Assembly (NCBI RefSeq): GCF_900106565.1
Contig: NZ_FNNJ01000001.1
Location: 868,001 to 932,000, forward strand
Length of the DNA: 64,000 nucleotides
Direction: 5' to 3'
From: Lutibacter oricola
GTDB lineage: Bacteria > Bacteroidota > Bacteroidia > Flavobacteriales > Flavobacteriaceae
Part shown: positions 5,882-14,009 of the stretch, in pieces
Layout of the letters: each line of letters starts with the position of its first letter
Numbering within the stretch: the stretch's first letter is position 1
The notes under the pieces: model-generated
The model's database searches: none
What the model was told of the DNA's origin: nothing
The model's input: the letters and a program-made list of their open reading frames with translations, nothing else
Translations under genes and position numbers: made by a program

Positions 5882-8800
5882 ATGAGTAATTTAAAACACA
5901 TATCGGTAACTAATTTTAAATCAGAAAAGGGTGATATTTATCCTGAATTAAAATTATCGTATCAACAATTTGGGCGAGCGTTACATTCAGCTCCAATTGT
6001 TTTAGTAAACCACGCATTAACTGGCAATAGTAATGTTGCAGGTAAAGATGGTTGGTGGAGCGATTTAGTTGGAGAAAATAAAATTATTGACACCAATACA
6101 TATACCGTTATTTCATTTAACATTCCTGGTAATGGTTTTGATGGTTTTGAAATTAAAAACTATAAAGATTTTGAAGCGCGTGACATTGCTAATATTTTTC
6201 TGTTAGGTTTAAAATTACTTAAAATTGAACAATTATTTGCTTTAGTTGGAGGTTCGTTAGGTGGTGGAATTGCTTGGGAAATGGCTGTAATTAATCCTGT
6301 AGTTACTAAACATTTAATTACTATAGCTACTGACTGGAAATCAACAGATTGGTTAATTGCTAACTGTCAAATTCAAGAGCAGTTTTTATCAAATTCTAGC
6401 AATCCAGTGCACGATGCGCGTATGCACGCAATGTTGTGCTACAGAACACCAGAATCATTTAAAGAAAGGTTTCAACGTTCAAAAAATGAGGAGCTTAAAA
6501 TATTTAATGTAGAAAGTTGGTTGTTGCATCACGGAGAAAAATTACAAGAGCGTTTTCAACTATCAGCCTATAGATTAATGAATCAGTTGTTAAAAACAAT
6601 TGATGTTACCAAAGGTAGAAGCGAAAATGTGTTAGATAGTATAAAAGCCAATATTCATATAATTGGGGTAGATTCAGATTTGTTTTTTACAGCTGAAGAG
6701 AATAAAGAAACGCATAAACAATTAGCATTAACCAACCCGAGTGTTACATATAACGAAATAAATTCGGTACATGGGCACGATGCATTTTTAATAGAATACA
6801 AACAATTAGGTAAAATAATAGAGCCAATTTTTAATCAAAGTTCTAAAAGTAATAAGATGAAAGTAGTAAAGTTTGGAGGAAAATCTTTAGCTAATGGCAA
6901 AGGTTTAGAAAGTACTATAAATATAGTAGCTAAAAAAGTAGAAAATGGAGAGCAAATTGCCTTAGTTGTTTCAGCTAGAGGAAAAACTACGGATCAATTA
7001 GAGTCTATTTTAGAAAAGGCAAAAAACAATTTACCTTATTTAGAAGAATTGCAAGAATTAAAAGAATATCAACTAAAAAATGATCCATCTTTTAATGTTG
7101 CTGAAGAGTTTAAGCTTTTAGATGAAATTTTTAAAGGAGTAAATTTATTAGGAGATTATAGTGCAAAAGTAAAAGATCAAATATTAGCGCAAGGTGAGAT
7201 TTTATCAGCCAAAGTAATTGCGGATTTGCTTAAGAAAAAAGGATTAAAAGCAAACTTTGTTGATTCTAGGCAGCTAATTAAAACCAATGATGCATTTGGA
7301 AAAGCACAACCTTTTGAAAGTGTATCTGAAGATAATGTTGTTGCTCATTTTTCTAAACAAGACACTGATGAAATTCAAGTAATTACTGGGTTTATCGCTT
7401 CAAACTTAAAAGGAGAAACAACTACGTTGGGTAGAAATGGAAGTAATTATTCAGCAGCATTAATTGCTAATTTTTTAAATGCTTCTGAGTTTCAAAACTA
7501 CACACACGTAAACGGAATTTATACTGCAAATCCAGATTTGGTCGAAAAAGCTAAAAAAATTGAACGTTTGTCGTATCAAGAAGCTAATGAAATGGCAAAT
7601 TTTGGAGCTAATATTTTGCACGCCAAAACAGTTATTCCGTTAATTCAGAAGAATATTCCACTAAGAATTTTAAATACTTTTGATAATGAGAATGAAGGAA
7701 CTTTAATTGGACCAGAAACTCAAGGTGGAGGAATTAAATCTTTATCGGTTCAAGAAGATGTTGCACTTGTTAATTTAGTTGGTAGAGGTTTATTAGGTAA
7801 AGTTGGTGTTGATGGTAGAATTTTTACAGCTTTAGGAAAAGAAAATATTAGCGTTAGTATTATTTCTCAAGGTTCTTCAGAAAGAGGAATCGGTTTTATT
7901 GTGGATGCTAAAAATGGTTACAAAGCTAAGCATGTGTTAGAAAATGAGTTTAAAAGCGATTTTCAAAGTAAAGATGTTAGCAAGGTTTATGTAACTGAAA
8001 ATGTATCGGTTATTTCAATTATTGGACAAACATTAAATACATTCCATCAACCATATAGTGCTTTAATTAAAAATAACATTACACCTGTATTGATTAATAA
8101 TACGGTTACAGGAGAAAATGTTTGTTTGGTTGTGAAACAAACAGAACTTAATAAGGCGGTAAATGTTGTTCACGGTGAAATTTTTGGAGTATCAAAAAAT
8201 ATAAATATTGCTGTTTTTGGAAAAGGTTTAGTTGGAGGAACGCTAATTGAGCAAATTTTAAAGAGTGAGCAGAATATTTTAAAACGTAAAAACATTCAAC
8301 TAAATGTTTTTGCTGTTGGTAATTCCAAAAAAGTATTGTTGAATAAAAATGGAGTTTCTTCTAGTTGGGAGAATGATTTAAATGCTAAAGGCTTTGAAAA
8401 TTATACAGTAAAAGATGTTATTGAGTATGCGGATAAAAACCATTTAGAAAATTTAATAGCAATTGATAATACTGCAAGTGCTCAATTTGTACAAAATTAT
8501 ATTGAGTTAGTTGAAAACGGTTTTGATTTAATTTCATCAAATAAAGTGGGTAATACCTTAAGTTATGATTTTTATAAAGAGTTGCGTGAAAAATTAGCAG
8601 CGCATAGAAAATCATACTTGTATGAAACTAACGTTGGTGCAGGCTTGCCTTTAATTGATACTATTAAAGTATTGCACGATTCAGGAGAAAATATTACAGG
8701 AATTAGAGGTGTATTCTCAGGTTCATTAAGTTACTTATTTAATAATTTTTCGGTTCAAGATAGACCATTTAGTGAAGTTTTAAGTGAAGCTATTGAAAAT

Positions 8801-9274
8801 GGATATACAGAACCAGATCCGCGTGAAGATTTATGTGGAAATGATGTAGGAAGAAAATTATTGATTTTAGCTCGTGAGTTAGATTTACAAAATGAATTTG
8901 AAGATGTTCAAATTGAAAATTTAATTCCAGAAGATTTACGTGAAGGTTCTGCGGAAGAGTTTTTAGGTAAGTTAGAAGAAATGAATGCACACTTTAAACA
9001 AGTAAAAGACAATCAAAAAGAAGATCACGTGTTACGTTATATAGGTGATTTATCTGGTGATTTACAACAAGACAAGGGTGTTTTAGAAGTAAAATTAGTT
9101 TCAGTTCCAAAATCAAGTGCGTTAGGACAAATACAAGGTGCAGATGCAATTTTTGAAATATTTACAGAGTCTTACGGAGAAAAACCAATTGTAATTCAAG
9201 GAGCTGGAGCAGGAGCGGCAGTAACTGCACGTGGTGTGTTTGGTGATATTTTACGTTTAGCAGATAAAAATTAA
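5882..9274 (+). CDS. trifunctional homoserine O-acetyltransferase / aspartate kinase / homoserine dehydrogenase
   Basis: One 1130-residue frame joins three methionine/threonine enzymes. Residues 1 to about 322 are a MetX-type alpha/beta hydrolase: nucleophile S125 in GGSLGGG, D266 in DSDLFF and H299 in HGHDAFL form the expected triad. A new internal start-like segment at 326 (MKVVKFGGKSLANG) begins the aspartate kinase. ACT-type regulatory repeats (ISVSIISQGSSERGIGF) fill about 620-770. Homoserine dehydrogenase follows from about 774 (NIAVFGKGLVGG; TNVGAGLPLIDT; GYTEPDPREDL). Together these convert aspartate and aspartate semialdehyde to O-acetylhomoserine, the substrate of the flanking metY and metZ, apart from the semialdehyde dehydrogenase step. 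The kinase has THVNGIYTANP at 541-551 where E. coli ThrA has TDVDGVYTCDP. A SAM-I riboswitch precedes the gene. Confidence 0.93.
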   Translation: MSNLKHISVTNFKSEKGDIYPELKLSYQQFGRALHSAPIVLVNHALTGNSNVAGKDGWWSDLVGENKIIDTNTYTVISFNIPGNGFDGFEIKNYKDFEARDIANIFLLGLKLLKIEQLFALVGGSLGGGIAWEMAVINPVVTKHLITIATDWKSTDWLIANCQIQEQFLSNSSNPVHDARMHAMLCYRTPESFKERFQRSKNEELKIFNVESWLLHHGEKLQERFQLSAYRLMNQLLKTIDVTKGRSENVLDSIKANIHIIGVDSDLFFTAEENKETHKQLALTNPSVTYNEINSVHGHDAFLIEYKQLGKIIEPIFNQSSKSNKMKVVKFGGKSLANGKGLESTINIVAKKVENGEQIALVVSARGKTTDQLESILEKAKNNLPYLEELQELKEYQLKNDPSFNVAEEFKLLDEIFKGVNLLGDYSAKVKDQILAQGEILSAKVIADLLKKKGLKANFVDSRQLIKTNDAFGKAQPFESVSEDNVVAHFSKQDTDEIQVITGFIASNLKGETTTLGRNGSNYSAALIANFLNASEFQNYTHVNGIYTANPDLVEKAKKIERLSYQEANEMANFGANILHAKTVIPLIQKNIPLRILNTFDNENEGTLIGPETQGGGIKSLSVQEDVALVNLVGRGLLGKVGVDGRIFTALGKENISVSIISQGSSERGIGFIVDAKNGYKAKHVLENEFKSDFQSKDVSKVYVTENVSVISIIGQTLNTFHQPYSALIKNNITPVLINNTVTGENVCLVVKQTELNKAVNVVHGEIFGVSKNINIAVFGKGLVGGTLIEQILKSEQNILKRKNIQLNVFAVGNSKKVLLNKNGVSSSWENDLNAKGFENYTVKDVIEYADKNHLENLIAIDNTASAQFVQNYIELVENGFDLISSNKVGNTLSYDFYKELREKLAAHRKSYLYETNVGAGLPLIDTIKVLHDSGENITGIRGVFSGSLSYLFNNFSVQDRPFSEVLSEAIENGYTEPDPREDLCGNDVGRKLLILARELDLQNEFEDVQIENLIPEDLREGSAEEFLGKLEEMNAHFKQVKDNQKEDHVLRYIGDLSGDLQQDKGVLEVKLVSVPKSSALGQIQGADAIFEIFTESYGEKPIVIQGAGAGAAVTARGVFGDILRLADKN

Positions 9275-9287
9275 ATTTAGGGGCAAC

Positions 9288-9304
9288 GAGCTGAGTCGAA
9301 GTGA
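9288..9304 (+). repeat. short dispersed motif GAGCTGAGTCGAAGTG
   Basis: Resembles TTGAGCGGAGTCGAAATC at 12607-12624. Short strings of this kind recur in flavobacterial intergenic DNA. Function unknown. Confidence 0.4.
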
Positions 9305-9322
9305 AAAAGCGAAAAGCCAAAA

Positions 9323-9412
9323 TTGCGTTAGCGATAGGAGTGACATCCTTTTTTGAAGAGTAACGTAAAAAAAGATATAACGGATAGCGCGACCTAAAAG
9401 GGAACGCCCAAA
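9323..9412 (+). repeat. 90-bp dispersed intergenic repeat, copy 1
   Basis: Begins TTGCGTTAGCGATAGGAGTG and includes CATCCTTTTTTGAAGAGTAA, GGATAGCGCGACCT and GGAACGCCC. A near-identical copy lies at 41868-41957; the two differ at only a handful of positions. Both copies sit just downstream of a methionine gene and just upstream of another. Confidence 0.9.
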
Positions 9413-9442
9413 TAATACAAATTAGTAATTAAGAATTGAAAA

Positions 9443-10612
9443 ATGTGCGATTATAATTTTGAAACAGATGCAATTAGGAACCAGTTAGAGCGTTCTCAAT
9501 TTCAAGAGCATTCTACACCAATGTATGTAACATCTAGTTTTGTGTTTGACGATGCTGAGGATATGAGAGCTTCATTTACGGAAGAAAAAATTAGAACCAT
9601 ATATTCTCGATATAGCAACCCAAATACTACAGAGTTTTTACAGAAAGTTGTAGCTATGGAAGGAGCGGAAGATGGTTTTGCTTTTGCTACTGGTATGGCG
9701 GCAATTTATTCAACTTTTGCTGCTTTGTTAGAAAGTGGGGATCATATTGTTTCGGCTCGTTCGGTTTTTGGATCAACGCATTCGTTGTTTACAAAGTATT
9801 TTCCAAAATGGAATATTACTACTTCATATTTCGATATAAATAAACCAGAAGAAATAGAGAGTTTTATTACGCCTTCAACAAAAATATTATATGCAGAAAC
9901 TCCAACAAATCCAGGTGTAGATATTTTAGATTTAGAATTGTTAGGTAAGATTGCAAAAAAGCATAATTTATTATTAATTATAGATAACTGTTTTGCAACA
10001 CCTTATATTCAACAACCAATAAAATATGGGGCGGATTTGGTAGTACATTCTGCAACCAAATTAATGGATGGTCAAGGTCGTGTGTTAGGCGGAGTTGTAG
10101 TTGGGAATACAGAATTGATTCGTGAAATTTATTTGTTTTCGCGTAATACTGGTCCGGCGTTGTCGCCTTTCAATGCTTGGGTGTTGAGTAAAAGTTTAGA
10201 AACTTTAGCAGTTAGAGTAGATAGGCATTGTGAAAATGCATTAAATCTAGCTGAGTTTTTAGAAGGGCACGAGCAAGTTTCAAAAGTAAAATATCCATTC
10301 TTAAAATCTCACCCTCAATATAAAATTGCTAAAAAGCAAATGAAATTGGGAGGTAATATTATTGCCATTGAAGTAAAAGGCGGTATAGAGTCGGGGAGGA
10401 AATTTTTGAATGCGATTAAAATGTGTTCGCTATCTGCAAACCTTGGTGATACGAGATCAATTGTTACGCATCCGGCATCTACAACGCATAGTAAACTAAG
10501 TGAAGAAGAGCGTTTAAATGTTGGAATTACTCCTGGTTTAGTGCGTATTTCTGTAGGTTTAGAGAATATATCAGACATTATTTCAGACATAAATCAGGCA
10601 TTAAATAATTAA
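9443..10612 (+). CDS. metZ: O-succinyl/O-acetylhomoserine sulfhydrylase, MetZ type
   Basis: A second PLP-dependent Cys/Met metabolism enzyme, 389 residues, without the MetY insertion. PLP lysine K206 lies in HSATKLMDGQGRVLGG; TIYSRYSNPNTTEF near residue 53 and THPASTTHSKL near the C-terminus are family signatures. MetZ enzymes make homocysteine from an activated homoserine and sulfide. Because the homoserine-activating enzyme upstream is MetX (acetyl), O-acetylhomoserine is the likely substrate here despite the family name, though this is inference. It follows the trifunctional gene by 168 bp, which contains a dispersed repeat, and precedes the sulfate operon. Cystathionine gamma-synthase is an alternative assignment. 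Confidence 0.85.
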   Translation: MCDYNFETDAIRNQLERSQFQEHSTPMYVTSSFVFDDAEDMRASFTEEKIRTIYSRYSNPNTTEFLQKVVAMEGAEDGFAFATGMAAIYSTFAALLESGDHIVSARSVFGSTHSLFTKYFPKWNITTSYFDINKPEEIESFITPSTKILYAETPTNPGVDILDLELLGKIAKKHNLLLIIDNCFATPYIQQPIKYGADLVVHSATKLMDGQGRVLGGVVVGNTELIREIYLFSRNTGPALSPFNAWVLSKSLETLAVRVDRHCENALNLAEFLEGHEQVSKVKYPFLKSHPQYKIAKKQMKLGGNIIAIEVKGGIESGRKFLNAIKMCSLSANLGDTRSIVTHPASTTHSKLSEEERLNVGITPGLVRISVGLENISDIISDINQALNN

Positions 10613-10670
10613 TTTTTTATAGGTTTTTTTAAGGAAATGTTAAAAAAATGACTTTTTATAATTTTAAAGT

Positions 10671-10709
10671 CTACCAATTTGGTAGGGTAATAAATTAAAT
10701 GTATGTTTG
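10671..10709 (+). promoter_or_regulatory. sulfate operon promoter with palindromic operator
   Basis: The -33 TTTG (10678-10681), a 20-nt spacer and TATGTTTG (10702-10709) form a clear promoter. The palindrome CTACCAATTTGGTAG (10671-10685, 7-bp arms around one base) straddles the -33 element, so a bound protein would block RNA polymerase. An Rrf2-family cysteine regulator would fit, but none is encoded in the window. Confidence 0.7.
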
Positions 10710-10742
10710 CAGCGTTAAAAAGTATAGTTTAAACTGTAAATA

Positions 10743-11009
10743 ATGATATTAGATCAAATACTTATTCCGAATAAAAGTAAGGATGAAGTTAGTGCAAAGT
10801 CTGCAAAAACTTCAGAGAAACCGATTCGTAGTGCTGTAAAGGCTATTAGTTGGAGGATAATAGGGACTTTGGACACCATGATTATCTCTTATTTTATAAC
10901 AGGAGAGTTAACAATGGCAATTTCAATAGGCTCTATTGAAGTAGTTACTAAGATGCTTCTTTATTATGGTCACGAACGTATTTGGAACCTTATTAAATGG
11001 AGGAAATAA
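10743..11009 (+). CDS. DUF2061 membrane protein
   Basis: An 88-residue protein whose C-terminal two thirds (RSAVKAISWRIIGTLDTMII through KMLLYYGHERIWNLIKW) is the DUF2061 pattern: a W-R-I-x-G-T-x-D core with two predicted membrane segments. The family has no proven biochemical role but is often found beside sulfate-assimilation genes in Bacteroidetes. Here it is the first gene of the cys operon, and its TAA stop overlaps the cysH ATG (TAATG), which implies translational coupling. A role in sulfate or sulfite handling at the membrane is a guess from position only. Confidence 0.82.
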   Translation: MILDQILIPNKSKDEVSAKSAKTSEKPIRSAVKAISWRIIGTLDTMIISYFITGELTMAISIGSIEVVTKMLLYYGHERIWNLIKWRK

Positions 11010-11626
11010 TGGAAAATTTAGATATAGAACAAATAAATAAAGATTTACAAGGTAAGTCGCCACAAGAAATTATTACTTGGGCTATTAGTGTAGCCAAAGC
11101 ACCTTTAGTTACAACAAATTTTAGACCTTATGAAGTTGCAATTTTACATGCTTGTACACAGGTTGATGATAATTTAAAAGTAATTTGGTGCGATACAGGT
11201 TATAATACACCACAAACCTATAAGCATGCAAATGAGTTAATAAACACATTGCAATTAAATGTTCATTTGTATGTACCGCAACAAACATCTTCTCATAGAG
11301 ATGCTACTATTGGTATTCCTCAAATTGAAGATCCTTTACATAAATTGTTTACAGAGCAAGTAAAGTTAGAGCCTTTTAACAGAGCAATGAGTGAGCATAA
11401 ACCAGATGTTTGGTTTACAAATTTACGTAAGGGACAAACAGCTTTTAGAGATAGTATTAGTGTAGTATCATTAAGTAAAGATGGTGTTTTAAAAGTGAGT
11501 CCTTTTTATAATTGGACTGATGAGCAATTAGATGCTTATTTAGAAGAAAATAATTTACCAAACGAATTTAAATATTTCGACCCAACAAAGGTATTGTCGA
11601 ATAGAGAATGTGGATTGCATTCATAA
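11009..11626 (+). CDS. cysH: phosphoadenylylsulfate (PAPS/APS) reductase
   Basis: CysH reduces activated sulfate to sulfite with thioredoxin or glutaredoxin as donor. The 205-residue protein has the adenosine-phosphosulfate reductase fold: TTNFRPYEVAILHACTQVDD near the N-terminus, VIWCDTGYNTPQTY, then WFTNLRKGQT, and the catalytic cysteine in RECGLHS at the very C-terminus. The paired CC...CxxC cysteines of iron-sulfur APS reductases are absent, which points to the PAPS type. However, no cysC kinase is visible in this operon, so the true substrate is open. The start at 11009 overlaps the DUF2061 stop; an ATG four codons upstream is possible. Confidence 0.9.
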   Translation: MENLDIEQINKDLQGKSPQEIITWAISVAKAPLVTTNFRPYEVAILHACTQVDDNLKVIWCDTGYNTPQTYKHANELINTLQLNVHLYVPQQTSSHRDATIGIPQIEDPLHKLFTEQVKLEPFNRAMSEHKPDVWFTNLRKGQTAFRDSISVVSLSKDGVLKVSPFYNWTDEQLDAYLEENNLPNEFKYFDPTKVLSNRECGLHS

Positions 11627-11636
11627 AAAAAGAAAG

Positions 11637-12536
11637 ATGACAGAAACAGTTCAAATAAACGCACTTGAGAACGAAGCAATTTATATTTTTAGAGAGGTTG
11701 CTGCTCAATTTGAAAAGCCAGTATTATTATTTTCTGGTGGAAAAGACTCGATTACATTGGTGAGGTTAGCTCAAAAAGCATTTCACCCTGCAAAAATTCC
11801 TTTTCCATTAATGCATATTGACACAGGTCATAACTTTCCTGAAACAATTGAATTTAGAGATAGGCTAGTTGAAGAATTAGGGTTGGAATTAATTGTACGT
11901 AACGTGCAAGATTCAATAGACCAAGGTAAAGTAAAAGAAGAAACTGGTAGATATTCAAGTAGAAATATGCTGCAAACAACTACTTTGTTAGATGCTATTG
12001 AAGAGTTTAAGTTTGACGCGTGTATAGGTGGTGCAAGAAGAGATGAAGAAAAAGCAAGAGCTAAAGAACGTATTTTCTCTGTAAGAGATGATTTTGGTCA
12101 ATGGGATGAAAGAAATCAGCGTCCTGAGTTATTCGATATGTTAAATGGTGAAATTGATTTTGGACAAAATGTACGTGTTTTTCCAATTTCTAACTGGACA
12201 GAATTAGATGTTTGGACTTATATAGAACGTGAAAATTTAGAAATTCCATCTATTTATTTTGCTCATAAACGTGAAGTGTTTTTAAGAGATGGACTTATTT
12301 GGTCTGCTTCGGAACATGTGTATAGAGATGATGATGAGGTTGTAGAAGAACGTATGGTTCGTTTTAGAACAGTAGGAGATATGAGTTGTACAGCAGCTGT
12401 AGATTCTTATGCAACTACAATTAGTAAAGTTGTTTCAGAAATTAGAGATTCTAGTATTTCAGAACGTGGAGCTAGAATTGATGATAAAAGATCTGAAGCA
12501 GCAATGGAAGAACGTAAACAACAAGGGTACTTTTAA
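11637..12536 (+). CDS. cysD: sulfate adenylyltransferase subunit 2
   Basis: CysD is the catalytic subunit of the two-subunit ATP sulfurylase, which makes APS from sulfate and ATP. The 299-residue protein has the PP-loop LLFSGGKDSITLVRLA, then HIDTGHNFPET, a GGARRDEEKARAKERIFS segment, and C-terminal SERGARIDDKRSEAAMEERK. All are typical of CysD, and the length is standard. The ATG at 11637 is chosen because the ALENEAIYIFREVA start follows and a longer frame would run back into cysH. It lies 10 bp after cysH and needs the GTPase CysN encoded 128 bp downstream. Confidence 0.96.
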   Translation: MTETVQINALENEAIYIFREVAAQFEKPVLLFSGGKDSITLVRLAQKAFHPAKIPFPLMHIDTGHNFPETIEFRDRLVEELGLELIVRNVQDSIDQGKVKEETGRYSSRNMLQTTTLLDAIEEFKFDACIGGARRDEEKARAKERIFSVRDDFGQWDERNQRPELFDMLNGEIDFGQNVRVFPISNWTELDVWTYIERENLEIPSIYFAHKREVFLRDGLIWSASEHVYRDDDEVVEERMVRFRTVGDMSCTAAVDSYATTISKVVSEIRDSSISERGARIDDKRSEAAMEERKQQGYF

Positions 12537-12604
12537 GCCGGAAGTTTATAAAGTTAAAAAGTTTTAAAGTAGAAAGTTTAAAAGGAGTTGTTAATTGAAA
12601 AGGT

Positions 12605-12624
12605 GATTGAGCGGAGTCGAAATC
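12605..12624 (+). repeat. short dispersed motif GATTGAGCGGAGTCGAAATC
   Basis: Lies in the 128-bp cysD-cysN gap, within AT-rich filler. Its ends (GATT/AATC) are inverted. A related string lies at 9288-9304. Function unknown. Confidence 0.45.
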
Positions 12625-12664
12625 AAATAACCTAACACTAGCAACTAACAACCAAAAGCAAAAA

Positions 12665-13912
12665 ATGGAAGTTTTAAAAATAGCAACAGCAGGAAGTGTA
12701 GATGATGGAAAAAGTACTTTAATTGGAAGATTATTGTATGATACAAAATCATTAACTTCAGATAAATTAGAAGCAATAGAACGTAGCAGTAAGCAAAAAG
12801 GATACGATTATTTAGATTTTTCTTTAGCTACTGATGGTTTAGTTGCAGAAAGAGAGCAAGGTATTACAATTGATGTAGCACATATATATTTTTCAACAGC
12901 TACAAAAAGTTATATTATAGCAGATACTCCAGGTCACGTAGAATATACACGTAACATGGTTACAGGTGCTTCAACATCGCAAGTAGCAATTATTTTAATT
13001 GATGCACGTCACGGAGTAATTGAACAAACTTACCGTCACTTTTTTATCAATAATTTATTGCGTGTAAAAGATGTAATAGTTGCAGTAAATAAAATGGATT
13101 TAGTTGATTTTTCTGAAGAAAGATACAATGAAATTAAAGCTGAGTTTCAACAATTAGTTGAAAAAAGTGATTATGAAGATCAAAGTATTACGTTTATTCC
13201 TGTAAGTGCTTTAAAAGGAGATAATGTAGTTGAAAAATCAGATGTAATGTCTTGGTATAGTGGAGATACATTATTAGAGCATTTAGAAAAAATTGATACA
13301 GCAGATGTTTATAATAGAGGTAAAGCTCGTTTTCCTGTTCAATATGTAATTAGACCAAAAACTGAAGAATATCACGATTACAGAGGGTATGCTGGTAAAG
13401 TTTATGGAGGTTCTATTAGTGTTGGCGATGAGGTTGTTGTATTACCTTCAGAAACAAAAACAAAAGTAAAAGAAATTTATTTTTACGATAAACAATATGA
13501 AACTGCAGCACGTAGATCTTCAGTTACATTAACATTAGAGAATGATGTAAATGTAAGTAGAGGAGATATGATTGTGAAAGCTGATGAATTGCCAAAAGTT
13601 GAAAAAAGGCTAACAGCTACAATTTCTTGGATGGATGCTAAACAATTAGTACCAGGATCTAAATACGTTTTACAACACGGTGTAAATAAAGTGTTGGCAA
13701 AAGTAAGTGCAATAAATAATAAAATTAATCCAGATTATTCAGGAATTGAAACTGATGTAGAAGGATTAAAAATGAATGATATTGCATCAGTTTCATTTCA
13801 ATTAAATAAACCAATATTTTTTGATGCTTTTAAAGAGCACAGAACAAATGGAGCATTTATTTTAATAGATCCACAAAGTAACAGCACCTCGGGTGTAGGG
13901 TTTATTGAATAG
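12665..13912 (+). CDS. cysN: sulfate adenylyltransferase subunit 1 (GTPase)
   Basis: CysN is an EF-Tu-like GTPase that drives APS formation by CysD. The 415-residue protein has G1 TAGSVDDGKSTLIGRLLYD, the switch region EREQGITIDVAHIYF, G3 ADTPGHVEYTRNM, G4 VAVNKMDLVDF and G5 PVSALKGDNV, followed by two beta-barrel domains. It is shorter than E. coli CysN (about 475) but usual for Bacteroidetes. There is no fused CysC kinase. It is separated from cysD by a small repeat-containing spacer and followed by sulfite reductase 97 bp later. Confidence 0.95.
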   Translation: MEVLKIATAGSVDDGKSTLIGRLLYDTKSLTSDKLEAIERSSKQKGYDYLDFSLATDGLVAEREQGITIDVAHIYFSTATKSYIIADTPGHVEYTRNMVTGASTSQVAIILIDARHGVIEQTYRHFFINNLLRVKDVIVAVNKMDLVDFSEERYNEIKAEFQQLVEKSDYEDQSITFIPVSALKGDNVVEKSDVMSWYSGDTLLEHLEKIDTADVYNRGKARFPVQYVIRPKTEEYHDYRGYAGKVYGGSISVGDEVVVLPSETKTKVKEIYFYDKQYETAARRSSVTLTLENDVNVSRGDMIVKADELPKVEKRLTATISWMDAKQLVPGSKYVLQHGVNKVLAKVSAINNKINPDYSGIETDVEGLKMNDIASVSFQLNKPIFFDAFKEHRTNGAFILIDPQSNSTSGVGFIE

Positions 13913-14009
13913 ATAAAGAGAAGAAAATCAATTACATATAAATTAAGTAAAGCTCATAATTCCTTATAAACTAGGGAATCTATTACTACTAACTAAAAAA
14001 TCAAATAGA

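Noticed and set aside
11610-11636. Longer cysD start overlapping cysH
   Set aside because: The ATG at 11637 gives the usual CysD N-terminus; the extension would overlap cysH by 17 bp and adds a non-conserved MDCIHKKRK.
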